In this document: positions 44,711-53,352 of the stretch, piece after piece
Layout of the letters: every line of letters starts with the position of its first letter
Position numbering within the stretch: the stretch's first letter is position 1
From: Paracoccus denitrificans
GTDB lineage: Bacteria > Pseudomonadota > Alphaproteobacteria > Rhodobacterales > Rhodobacteraceae
Assembly (NCBI GenBank): GCA_005768755.1
Contig: VAFL01000008.1
Span: 144,484-208,483, forward strand
Direction of reading: 5' to 3'
Length of the DNA: 64,000 bases
Notes under the pieces: model-generated
The model's database searches: none
What the model was told of the DNA's origin: nothing
What the model saw: the letters and a program-made list of their open reading frames with translations, nothing else
Made by a program: the position numbers and the translations under genes

Positions 44711-45622
44711 TCAATAGCCGATCAGGAACGGGTTGAAACCGCCCCGCTCCCACACGCTTTCGCGCATCTGCGCGTCAAGGCCAAGGCTGGCAATGTCATC
44801 GGCCATCGGGTCAAGCGCCGCGTCGCGGTTCTGGTACAGGATCTTGACCCAAGAATGGCATTCATCACAAATCTCGGCCCTGATATTCGCCTTTTCAGGA
44901 TCGGCTTCCAATGCGCGATAGCCGATGCCCTTGGTTGATCCGCAGCACAGGCATTTCACGCGAACCTCGTTCCATTCGGTCGCGCAGGTCGCACAGCAGG
45001 CATAGCGCGCGCCTTCCTGATTTTGGGTCGCCGTGACAATTGAAACCGCTGGCTTGCCGCCGCAGGTGGGGCAGACCCCGGTGCGGATGGGGACAAGCTG
45101 GGACGCATCAAGGGTCGCAGCCAGTCGCGCGGCCGTGACCTGCAAGGCGGCGGCGGCGAACGCGGCAGGGGCGGCGAAGCCGTCCGGCACGCGGTCGGCG
45201 GCAAGTTCGGCAAGCAATGTCTGAAGATCCTCGGCCGGGGCGTCACGAAGGGCATCCAGCGCCGCTTTGGCTGGTGCCGGCATCTCAATCCGGCTTGCGC
45301 GGTCCAGCATCATCTGCATGGTCAAGGTCATATCACCGAACAAGATCAGCATATCTCGATCGATGGGCGGCATCCGATAGCTACGGTTGCGCGCGATCAG
45401 ATCTGCGCGCAGCGTCTCGGCAGGCAGCAGGTCCTGCGCGATCTCTGCCTGAAGCGCGGCAAGATCGGCCAGAAAACGCAGATAGGGGCCAAGGCGCGCA
45501 TCTTCTGCCAGCACGCGCAGCCGCCCGGCGCGGCGGGCAAACAGCGCCGCCGGGTCGGGTAGTCGGGCAAAATCGGGCGCCGCAACGCCACCTATGACGG
45601 AAGGATCAGGTACAGGGCTCAT
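44711..45622 (-). CDS. fdhE: Formate dehydrogenase accessory protein FdhE
   Basis: A 303-residue FdhE, an iron-binding maturation factor required for formate dehydrogenase N/O activity. The C-terminal half has paired zinc-ribbon-like motifs: CPTCGGKP, CCATCATEW, CLCCGSTKG and CDECHSW. The YRMPPIDRDMLI and DEIASL-like end match the family. It follows fdhI by 36 bp and is directly followed by selA. Confidence 0.93.
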   Translation of the reverse strand: MSPVPDPSVIGGVAAPDFARLPDPAALFARRAGRLRVLAEDARLGPYLRFLADLAALQAEIAQDLLPAETLRADLIARNRSYRMPPIDRDMLILFGDMTLTMQMMLDRASRIEMPAPAKAALDALRDAPAEDLQTLLAELAADRVPDGFAAPAAFAAAALQVTAARLAATLDASQLVPIRTGVCPTCGGKPAVSIVTATQNQEGARYACCATCATEWNEVRVKCLCCGSTKGIGYRALEADPEKANIRAEICDECHSWVKILYQNRDAALDPMADDIASLGLDAQMRESVWERGGFNPFLIGY

Positions 45623-45658
45623 GGTCTTCTTCGGGCAGCGACCCGGATCGGGCCACGC

Positions 45659-46345
45659 CTATTTTGTCGAAGACTTCTCCTGACGTCTAGCAACTTCCCG
45701 CAACCATTTGCGGTGATGCTTCCACGCCCATCCCCCTGTCACATTTCCGCGCGTCATCGCCGACAGGGTGCCGCGGGTCCAGAAGGCCGCGTAGACATGA
45801 ACAATGACGATCAGCACCGACAAGACGGCCGAAACCGCGTGAACAAGCACCGCCCAACGCCGCGTCTGGACCGAGACCAGATCCGGGAAGAACTGCTGCC
45901 AGATCATCAGACCAGACACGATCATCGCCAGCAGCAGCCAGAACATTCCCCAGAAAACGAATTTCTGACCAAGGTTGTATTTCCCAAGCTCCGGCAGGTT
46001 CTCTTCATGCCCGGCAAGCACCTGGTCGATATTCTTGGCCCAGGCGATATCCTCGCGCCGCATGATGTTCAGACGCCATAGCTGCAGGAACAACAGCAGG
46101 AAGCTGAAACAGGCAACGACGCCAAATATGGGATGCAGAAAGCGCGCATTCTGGCCGCCACCGAAGATCGCGGTCAGGAAGAAAAGCCGCGGCGAGAAAA
46201 GCGCAAAGCCCGACAGGATCAGCAAGATGATCAGGATCGCGGTGAACCAGTGGTTGATCCGGGTATGCGTGGCATAGCGGCGAACCTCGACCGGTTCTGT
46301 CGTGACAATGCGGTCGGACGATTCGGAAAACTCGCGCCGCGCCAT
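45659..46345 (-). CDS. fdhI: Formate dehydrogenase cytochrome b556 subunit (gamma)
   Basis: A 228-residue membrane cytochrome b that takes electrons from the iron-sulfur subunit to quinone. Four transmembrane helices are visible (for example INHWFTAILIILLILSGFALF, GVVACFSFLLLFLQLWRL, FVFWGMFWLLLAMIVSGLMIW, AVLVHAVSAVLSVLIVIVHVYAAF). Histidines for heme b are in THTRINHW, HPIFG, LVHA and VHVYA. The start overlaps the fdhB stop by one base. Confidence 0.94.
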   Translation of the reverse strand: MARREFSESSDRIVTTEPVEVRRYATHTRINHWFTAILIILLILSGFALFSPRLFFLTAIFGGGQNARFLHPIFGVVACFSFLLLFLQLWRLNIMRREDIAWAKNIDQVLAGHEENLPELGKYNLGQKFVFWGMFWLLLAMIVSGLMIWQQFFPDLVSVQTRRWAVLVHAVSAVLSVLIVIVHVYAAFWTRGTLSAMTRGNVTGGWAWKHHRKWLREVARRQEKSSTK

Positions 46346-47349
46346 TACGCCCGCTCCTCTTCTTGCGGACCCGGCGCGTCAGGCCCCATGATCTCATCCA
46401 CCAGTTCCTCGGCCTCGACCTGATCTTCGGCGCTGACCGTGTTGGGCTTGCCCAAGATCGAGTGCAGGGCAGCACCTACGGCCGCCAGACCGATGGCTGC
46501 CAGCCCGACCGTCTTGGCCGGGCCCTTCCATGTATCGACCACTTCCGAGATATGGGGATCGGCGGGCAGTCCCGAATATTCTTCCGGCTTGTCGCCAAGG
46601 GGCAGCACATACATGACATGCGTGCCGCCGACCCCTTGCGGATCATAGATCGCCGCATTTTCATAGCCGCGCCCGTTCAGGTCCGCCACGCGTTCCTCGG
46701 CATGGGCGATCATGTCGTCCTTGGTCCCGAAGACAATGGCCTGCGTCGGGCAGGCCTTGGCGCAGGCCGGCCCCTGCCCGACCGCGACCCGGTCGGAACA
46801 CAGCGTGCATTTCGACACGACATGCTTTTTCGGCGACATGCGCGGAATGTCGAAGGGACATCCCGAAATGCAATAGCCGCAGCCGATGCATTTATCGTGA
46901 ATGAAGTCCACGATTCCGTTGGTATACTGCACGATAGCACCCGGCGAGGGGCAGGCTTTCAGACAGCCCGGATCCTCGCAATGCATGCAGCCATCCTTGC
47001 GGATCAGCCAATGAAACTCTCCCGTATCGGGGTCGTCATATTCATTGAACCGCATCAACGTATACATCTCGGATGTCAGGTCGTGCGGGTTTTCATATGA
47101 CCCGACATTCACCCCGATCTCGGGATGGGTATCGTTCCATTCGATACAGGCCGACTGACAGGCCTTGCAGCCGATGCATTTGGAAATGTCGATCAGCTTT
47201 GCCAGCTTTTCCAACTGCTGCGTGGGTGCAGGCAGGTTCGGCGTGGCCGAGGCCCGCATGACCGCGCCGTCGCCGAAATTCGGCGCCAGCGGCTCGACTG
47301 TTGGGTTTCCCACGGCCGTGGTCGGGGGCGGTGCGGTATTGGTGCTCAT
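46345..47349 (-). CDS. fdhB: Formate dehydrogenase iron-sulfur (beta) subunit
   Basis: A 334-residue FDH-N type beta subunit (FdnH/FdoH). It carries four [4Fe-4S] ferredoxin motifs: CIGCKACQSAC, CMHCEDPGCLKACP, CIGCGYCISGCP and CTLCSDR...ACAKACP. A C-terminal transmembrane helix (TVGLAAIGLAAVGAALHSIL) anchors it on the periplasmic face. The ATG at 47349 overlaps the fdhG stop (ATGA). A long upstream extension of the frame is not used. Confidence 0.95.
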   Translation of the reverse strand: MSTNTAPPPTTAVGNPTVEPLAPNFGDGAVMRASATPNLPAPTQQLEKLAKLIDISKCIGCKACQSACIEWNDTHPEIGVNVGSYENPHDLTSEMYTLMRFNEYDDPDTGEFHWLIRKDGCMHCEDPGCLKACPSPGAIVQYTNGIVDFIHDKCIGCGYCISGCPFDIPRMSPKKHVVSKCTLCSDRVAVGQGPACAKACPTQAIVFGTKDDMIAHAEERVADLNGRGYENAAIYDPQGVGGTHVMYVLPLGDKPEEYSGLPADPHISEVVDTWKGPAKTVGLAAIGLAAVGAALHSILGKPNTVSAEDQVEAEELVDEIMGPDAPGPQEEERA

Positions 47350-50300
47350 GCCACAGGCTCCTCGGACGGTTCGATATTGACCAGAAACGCCTTGGATTCG
47401 GGCGTTTCGATATTGGCGTCGCCAATGAACACGGTCAGCGAGTTGGGGCCGAAACCCTTCTTGGCCGCTCCGGTGAAGCCCCAATGCAGCGGCACACCGA
47501 CGACATGTACGGGTTTGCCGTCGCAGATCAGCGGTTTGATCCGCTTGGTCACCACGGCCTTGGCTTTCACCGATCCGCGCTTGTTCCAGACACGCACCCA
47601 GCCCCCGTTGCTGATCCCCTTCTCCTCTGCAAGCTGGACCGAAATCTCGACAAAGAATTGGGGTTGAAGGACAGAGTTCACCCAGTTGTGCTTGGTCCAG
47701 TAATGGAAATGCTCGGTCAGACGGTACGACGTGCCGACATAGGGAAATTCGTCGGACGTCCCCAGATCGGCAACGTCCGCTTCAAACACGCGGGCCACGG
47801 GATTGCCCCGCATTTCGGCGTTGAAGACGTTCTGAACCGGGCTTTCAAAGGGCTCCATATGGGTGGGGAATGGGCCGTCGCGCATCAGCCTGCGCGAAAA
47901 CAGCCGTGACGTGCCCTCGGCATTCATGATGAACGGACCGACTTCGCCTGGTTTCGCCGTGGGCGAAATGTCGGGGATATCATTTCCCGCCCATTTCGTG
48001 CCATCCCACTCGATCAGCATCCGTTCGGGGTCGAAGGGCCGCCCCTCCATGTCGCATGACGCGCGGTTATACAGGATCCGCCGGTTCAGGGGCCAGGCAA
48101 AGGTCCAGTCTTGATAAACACCAAGACCCGATGGATCGGCATTGTCGCGCCGGGCCATATTGTTGCCATCCTCGTTCCAGCAGCCGGAATAGATCCAGCA
48201 GCCCGACATGGTCGATCCGTCGTCGCGCAGCTGGCCGAAATTCACCACCTGCTTTCCGGCCTCGACCAGAACCTTGGTCGGATCCGCCGTGTCATAGACC
48301 GCCGTCAGCGCCCGGCCGTTGATCTCCATCGCCAGTTCATCCGCCGTCGGATCGCCAGCATCTGCGTAGTCCCAGCTGAGATTCAGGATCGGATCGGGGA
48401 AAGATCCGCCCTCGGCGCGGTAAAGCTCGCGCACGCGGGTGAATATCTGTGCCATGATCCAGGTGTCCAGCCTGGCTTCGCCTGGCGGCGTCGCGCCCTT
48501 CCAGTGCCATTGCAGCCAGCGGCCGGAATTGGTCAGCGAACCATCATCCTCGGCAAAGCAGGTTGATGGAAGCTGGATCACTTCGGTCTGGATTGACGCC
48601 GTATCCACATCATTGAACTCGCCATGATTTTCCCAGAAACGCGACGTCTCGGTTTCAAGCGGGTCGATCGTCACCAGCAGCTTCAGCTTCGACAAGGCCG
48701 ACGTCAGCTTGCCCCGGTTGGGGAAAGCAAGCAGCGGGTTGAAGCCCTGGCAGAAATACAGGTTCACCTTGCCGTCGTTCATCAATTCGAACATGCGCAG
48801 GATGTCGTAATTGGCGACGTCCAGCTTGGCGAGATAGTGATAGGCCCAGTCGTTTTCCGCCGTGGCCGCATCCCCGAACATGGCCTTCATATGGGAAACC
48901 ATGAATTTCGGGTAATTCTGCCAATAACTGGTCTGGTTGGGGCGCAGCGGCTTGAACGACCGCGCGGAAATATAGGTCTGGTAATCGACCTCTTCCTCTC
49001 GCGGTTGGTTCAGATAGCCGGCCAGCAGGTTCGACATCAGGCCCATATCCGTCAGGCCCTGAATGTTGGAATGCCCGCGCAATGCGTTCATGCCACCGCC
49101 TGCGACACCGATATTGCCCAGAATAAGCTGCAACATCGCCATTCCGCGGATGTTCTGGCTGCCCTTGGAATGCTGGGTCCAGCCAAGCGCATACATCGAC
49201 GTCATGGTCTTGTCTGGCGCCGACGTCTCGCCAATCATTTCCGCGATATGCAGGAAACGGTCGGCAGGGGTGCCGGTGATGCGTTCCACCATTTCAGGCG
49301 TGTACGCGTCCACGTGCTTTTTCAGCAATTGCCAGACAGAACGCGGGTTTTCCAGAGACATGTCGACTTCGGCAAAGCCGTCCTCGCCGATCACATATTC
49401 CCAGTCCTCGCTGTCATAGCTGCGCGTGGCCGGGTCATAGCCGTTGAACAGCCCGTCAGACCAGCCGAAGCCATCCTTGATGATGAAGGGGGCATTGGTG
49501 AAGTTGCGCACATATTCCCAATGGACCTTATCATTTTCGATCATCCAGCGGATCATGCCCATCAGCCAGGCGATATCGGTGCCGGGCCGGATCGGGGCAT
49601 AGTAATCGCTGACTGCTGCCGTGCGCGTATAGCGGGGATCGACCACGATCAGCTTGGCGCCGCGATGCGCCTTCGCTTCGGTGACCCATTTGAATCCGCA
49701 GGGGTGGGCTTCTGCGGCATTCCCGCCCATCACGATCACCAGATCGGTGTTGCGGATATCCGTCCAGGAGTTGGTCATCGCACCGCGACCGAAACTTGGA
49801 GCCAAACTGGCCACCGTCGGTCCGTGTCAGACACGCGCTTGGTTGTCGAATCCTGCAATACCCATGGATTTGACGACCTTATAGGTCGCCCAGGCGGTCT
49901 CGTTCGTCGTGGCCGAGGCGGCAAGGAAACCTGCCGTCGTCCAGCGATTGACCGGCACGCCCTCGTCATTGAACTGCACGAGGTTTTCGTCCCGGTCGTC
50001 CTTCATCGCGCGCGCGATCTTGTCGAGCGCCTCTTCCCAGGTGATCGGCTCCATCTTGTCGGCGCCGGGGCGGCGGATCATGGGCTGGCTCAGCCGGGTT
50101 TCAGAGGTGACGAAATCCTTCAGCGCCGATCCCTTCGGACACAGCGTGCCGCGATTGGTCGGGTGATCGACATCGCCCTCGATATGGATCAGATCGGCCT
50201 TGCCGGTCCGTGCGTCACCATTCGAATACATGATGATGCCGCATGCGACCGAGCAATAGGGGCAGGTGTTACGGGTTTCGGTCAGTGTCGCCAGCTTGAA

Positions 50301-50423
50301 GGACCGCACATGCGCCAGTTCCTGCGCCTCTGCCTGACCAAAGCCCATGGACCCCAGCGTTGTCACCGCGACACCCGCGCCCGCCAGTTTCAGAAAACTG
50401 CGCCGCGAGAGGTCAATATTCAT
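47346..50423 (-). CDS. fdhG: Selenocysteine-containing formate dehydrogenase alpha subunit (FDH-N/O type), UGA read through
   Basis: The catalytic subunit, which oxidises formate to CO2 at a bis-MGD molybdenum or tungsten centre on the periplasmic side. One frame of 1026 codons (1025 residues) contains a single in-frame TGA at 49827-49829, codon 199, in the context NQARV-U-HGPTVASLAP, exactly the active-site Sec of E. coli FdnG (Sec196). A Tat signal (SRRSFLKLAG) starts the protein, and a [4Fe-4S] site (CPYCSVACG) lies near 54. No frameshift is needed. Length matches FdnG. A SECIS-like hairpin lies just downstream and selA/selB are in the same operon. GGGAGCG precedes the ATG. A standard gene caller would report two pieces, 47346-49814 and 49827-50423. 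Confidence 0.95.
49783..49829 (-). promoter_or_regulatory. Bacterial SECIS element with the Sec UGA codon of fdhG
   Basis: Directly after the UGA (49829-49827), GACCGA (49822-49817) pairs with TCGGTC (49792-49787). Inside it GCCA (49811-49808) pairs with TGGC (49804-49801), leaving an apical GTT. The distance and the presence of G and U in the apical loop agree with bacterial SECIS hairpins read by SelB. Pairing was found by eye. Confidence 0.7.
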
Positions 50424-50484
50424 CTGACGCTCCCTATTTGCCTACCCGAAGTTTGGTCAGACAATGATCAATTGGCCGAACCCG

Positions 50485-50504
50485 CTTGTCAATGGCCGGA
50501 CAAG
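50485..50504. promoter_or_regulatory. Inverted repeat upstream of the fdh operon
   Basis: CTTGTC-N8-GACAAG sits 62 bp upstream of the fdhG ATG, in the 201-bp gap before the epimerase-like gene. It could be an operator for the fdh operon. No regulator is identified. Confidence 0.35.
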
Positions 50505-50624
50505 CATCCCCCATGACGTGACAACACTGAATTGCATCGAAACCAGCCAGTTACCGGGACGGCGAAATTTTCGGAGTTGACGGGATCGCGACGCCGTTCA
50601 GCACCATGTGCGACCCCATGCCGG

Positions 50625-51809
50625 TCAGTCCAGCCCCGCCAGCGAAGCCGTCATTGCGTGATAGATGTCGGGCTTGCCGGGGAATAGGGTTTCGACAGGC
50701 TTGCCTGCCTCGTCGATCTCGGCGAACCAGCTGCCGTTTTCGTGGTCGATGTGGTGGCGATCCAGTTGCGTCCAGAACTTGTCGAGATCGTCCAGCCATG
50801 CCTTGTCCCCGGTTGCCTTGTGCAGCGCGTGGGCCGTTGCAACCGCCTCGGCCACGGGCCACCACAAGCGGCGGCGGTTGTCAATCTGGCCATCCCAGCC
50901 CATCGTATAGGCAAACCCGCCCTCGGGCAGCCAGGCATCGGACAGCGCGCGACGATACAGCGCCGCGGCGGCATCAAGCGTCCAGTCATCCTGCGGGTCC
51001 ATGCCGCCGGTTTCGCGCAGCTCCAGGATCAGGCGCGCCCATTCGATGGCATGGCCCGGCGTCGTGCCGGGCGGGCGAAACATCGGGTCGCCCGCGAAAT
51101 CGCGATCGACCTGCCAATCGGGGGTGAAATGTTCAGGCACGACCCAGCCTTCGGCGCGGGCGTGCTTGTCGATCATGAAGCCTGCGATTGACCGCGCCAT
51201 CGCCAGATCAGCAGGATCGGCAAAAGTCCGATGGGCGGCGATCAGCGCCTCGGTCAGGTGCATGTTCGCATTGCCGCCGCGATAGGCGGGCGGATTGGTC
51301 CAGTCGGCATCGAAGGTATCTGACACGGCGCCCGGGTCCGCTTCCCAGAACCGGCTGCGCAGCACAGTCATCACGGTTTCACGAAGGCGCGCGGCGTCGG
51401 GATGACCGATCTTGCCGGCCGATGCCGCCGCCAGCAGCACGAATGCGTGGCCGTAAGCCTGCTTTTTCGTATCAAGCGGCCCCGCGTCATCGACGCTCCA
51501 CCAGAAACCGCCATTGACCGGATCAAGATGGCCCTCGAACAGAAAGCGCATGCCGTGGTCCACGATGGCACCCGCTTGCGGGTGATTCAGCGTCGCGCCC
51601 TGGGCAAACGAATGGATCATCCGCGTGGTCTCGTGAAGCTCACGGGTATTCCCCTGCCCGCGCGGATCGTCGGGCAAAGGCGTGCCGTCAGCGGCCAGCT
51701 TATGGAACCCGCCCGCCGGATTCAGCGCCCTTGCGTGGAAATCGAGCAGACGCATGGCTTCGGCGCGGGTCCAGTCGGGTCCGTATTCTGTCACCGCATT
51801 CTCCATCAT
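50625..51809 (-). CDS. AGE family epimerase/isomerase (N-acylglucosamine 2-epimerase or mannose isomerase-like)
   Basis: A 394-residue (alpha/alpha)6-barrel protein of the AGE family, which isomerises or epimerises sugars such as mannose/fructose or N-acylglucosamine/N-acylmannosamine. Family signatures: GGFHKLAADGTPL, RELHETTRMIHSFAQGATL, GGFWWSVDD, HLTEALIAAHR, PGHAIEWARLILEL and WWPVAEAVATAH, the latter with catalytic-region histidines and acidic residues. The frame stays open far upstream into the antisense of modA, but MMENAV at 51809 is the sensible start. It is divergent from modA. Its place between molybdate uptake and formate dehydrogenase is unexplained. Confidence 0.88.
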   Translation of the reverse strand: MMENAVTEYGPDWTRAEAMRLLDFHARALNPAGGFHKLAADGTPLPDDPRGQGNTRELHETTRMIHSFAQGATLNHPQAGAIVDHGMRFLFEGHLDPVNGGFWWSVDDAGPLDTKKQAYGHAFVLLAAASAGKIGHPDAARLRETVMTVLRSRFWEADPGAVSDTFDADWTNPPAYRGGNANMHLTEALIAAHRTFADPADLAMARSIAGFMIDKHARAEGWVVPEHFTPDWQVDRDFAGDPMFRPPGTTPGHAIEWARLILELRETGGMDPQDDWTLDAAAALYRRALSDAWLPEGGFAYTMGWDGQIDNRRRLWWPVAEAVATAHALHKATGDKAWLDDLDKFWTQLDRHHIDHENGSWFAEIDEAGKPVETLFPGKPDIYHAMTASLAGLD

Positions 51810-51857
51810 GGCGGGGGATCGTCGCACATGGCTTGCCCGCCGTCGCAAAACAGTCAA

Positions 51858-51875
51858 TATGTTCCAACAAACATA
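51858..51875. promoter_or_regulatory. Inverted repeat just upstream of modA, possible molybdate-responsive operator
   Basis: TATGTT-N6-AACATA, continuing into ATAACG on the right side, lies 13 bp before the modA ATG, in the divergent gap with the epimerase gene. It partly resembles the Mo-box (CGTTATAT / ATATAACG halves) bound by ModE/MopAB. The left half is a poor match. Confidence 0.4.
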
Positions 51876-51887
51876 ACGGAGCCGATC

Positions 51888-52640
51888 ATGCAATTTCCAA
51901 CGCTTGTTGCGGGGCTGCTGGCCCTGATCGCCCTGCCCGCCGGTGCCGAGCAGGTGAATGTTTTCGCCGCCGCATCGATGAAGACCGCGCTGGATGAGGT
52001 CGCCGCCCGCTTCATGGAGGAAACCGGGAACGAGGTCGTCATCAGCTATGCCGGGTCGAACGCGCTGGCGAAGCAGATCATTGACGGCGCACCCGCCGAT
52101 ATCTTCATTTCCGCCAACATTGCCTGGATGGACGAGGTTGCGGCCGCCGGGATGATCGCGCAGGATCAGCGGCGCGACATTCTGGGCAATACGCTGGTGC
52201 TGGTTGCCCATGACGCGGTCGCACCCATCGAAATAGGCGCCGATACCGATCTGAAGGGGATGGTCGGCGACGGCAAACTGGCCATGGCCCTGGTCGAGTC
52301 TGTGCCTGCGGGCCAATACGGCAAGGCGGCATTGGAACATCTGGGACTGTGGGCATCTGTTGAAGGCTCGGTCGCGCAGGCCGACAACGTGCGCGCGGCG
52401 CTTGCACTGACCTCGACCGGGGAAGCGCCCTATGCCATCGTCTACGCGACCGATGCCAAGGCCGACGCGAACGTCCATCTGATCGGCACCTTCCCCGAGG
52501 ACAGCTATCCCCCGGCCACCTACCCGGCTGCGCTGCTGACCGGCGCGGCGGACCAGGCAGACCGGGAGTTCTTTGCCGCATTAAGCGATGATGCCGCGGA
52601 TGCCATTTTCGCCGCGAATGGCTTCAAGATCCTGAACTGA
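51888..52640 (+). CDS. modA: Molybdate ABC transporter substrate-binding protein
   Basis: A 250-residue periplasmic molybdate/tungstate receptor. Signal peptide MQFPTLVAGLLALIALPAGAEQ. The mature protein has the family pattern VNVFAAASMKTALDEVAARF, YAGSNALAKQIIDGAPADIFISAN and VESVPAGQYGKAALEHLG, which contain the serine/tyrosine oxyanion ligands. GGAG precedes the ATG at 51888; the frame is open upstream but without a signal. It leads modABC. Confidence 0.95.
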   Translation: MQFPTLVAGLLALIALPAGAEQVNVFAAASMKTALDEVAARFMEETGNEVVISYAGSNALAKQIIDGAPADIFISANIAWMDEVAAAGMIAQDQRRDILGNTLVLVAHDAVAPIEIGADTDLKGMVGDGKLAMALVESVPAGQYGKAALEHLGLWASVEGSVAQADNVRAALALTSTGEAPYAIVYATDAKADANVHLIGTFPEDSYPPATYPAALLTGAADQADREFFAALSDDAADAIFAANGFKILN

Positions 52641-52656
52641 CGGAAAGAAAACGCGT

Positions 52657-53352
52657 ATGGATTGGCTGTCCCCGCAGGAATGGCAGGCCGTGGCGCTATC
52701 GCTGCGGGTCTCGGCCTGGGCGGTGCTGGCCAGCCTGCCGCTTGGCATTTTCGTGGCCTACGCACTGGCGCGCTGGCGCTTTCCCGGTCATTCGCTGTTG
52801 AACGGATTGGTCCATCTGCCGCTGATCCTGCCGCCCGTCGTCACAGGCTATTTGCTGCTGCTGGCCTTTGGGCGGCGCGGGCTGTTCGGCGACCCGCTGG
52901 CCGAGTGGTTCGGGATTGTTTTCGCCTTCCGCTGGACGGGGGCGGCACTGGCGGCGGCGGTCATGGCCTTTCCGCTGATGGTGCGCACCATCCGGCTGTC
53001 GATCGAGGCGGTGGATCCGAAACTGGAACAGGCGGCGAATACGCTTGGTGCGGGGCGGCTGGCCACATTCGCGACCGTCACCCTGCCCCTGATCTTGCCC
53101 GGCGTGATCGCGGGCAGCGTCATTGCCTTCGCGAAAGCCATGGGCGAATTCGGCGCGACCATCACCTTCGTGTCGAACATCCCCGGCGAAACGCAGACGC
53201 TGCCGACCGCGATCTATTCCGAATTGCAGGTGCCGGGTGGCGAGGCGCAGGCCGCACGCCTGGTCATCGTGGCAATCATCATCGCACTTACCGCACTTCT
53301 TGCTTCGGAATGGCTGGGGCGCGCGGTCGCACGCAGGATCGCCGGATCATGA
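52657..53352 (+). CDS. modB: Molybdate ABC transporter permease
   Basis: A 231-residue permease with five or six helices. It has the PLILPPVVTGYLLLLAFG stretch and the ATPase-coupling EAA loop, AANTLGAGRLATFATVTLPLILPGVIAGSVIAF, then KAMGEFGATITFVSNIPGETQTLP, which is diagnostic of ModB. It overlaps modC by ATGA. Confidence 0.95.
   Translation: MDWLSPQEWQAVALSLRVSAWAVLASLPLGIFVAYALARWRFPGHSLLNGLVHLPLILPPVVTGYLLLLAFGRRGLFGDPLAEWFGIVFAFRWTGAALAAAVMAFPLMVRTIRLSIEAVDPKLEQAANTLGAGRLATFATVTLPLILPGVIAGSVIAFAKAMGEFGATITFVSNIPGETQTLPTAIYSELQVPGGEAQAARLVIVAIIIALTALLASEWLGRAVARRIAGS

Noticed and set aside
49814..49829. Interpretation of fdhG as a nonsense-mutated pseudogene or frameshift
   Set aside because: The TGA falls exactly on the known Sec position, the frame is unchanged across it, a hairpin follows, and selA/selB are in the operon.
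48624..50516. A 630-codon plus-strand open frame opposite fdhG
   Set aside because: Mirror frame of the formate dehydrogenase gene, without ribosome site or domain signatures.
50625..52478. A 617-codon minus-strand frame extending the epimerase gene across modA
   Set aside because: The upstream 220 codons are antisense to modA and non-protein-like; the family start is at 51809.
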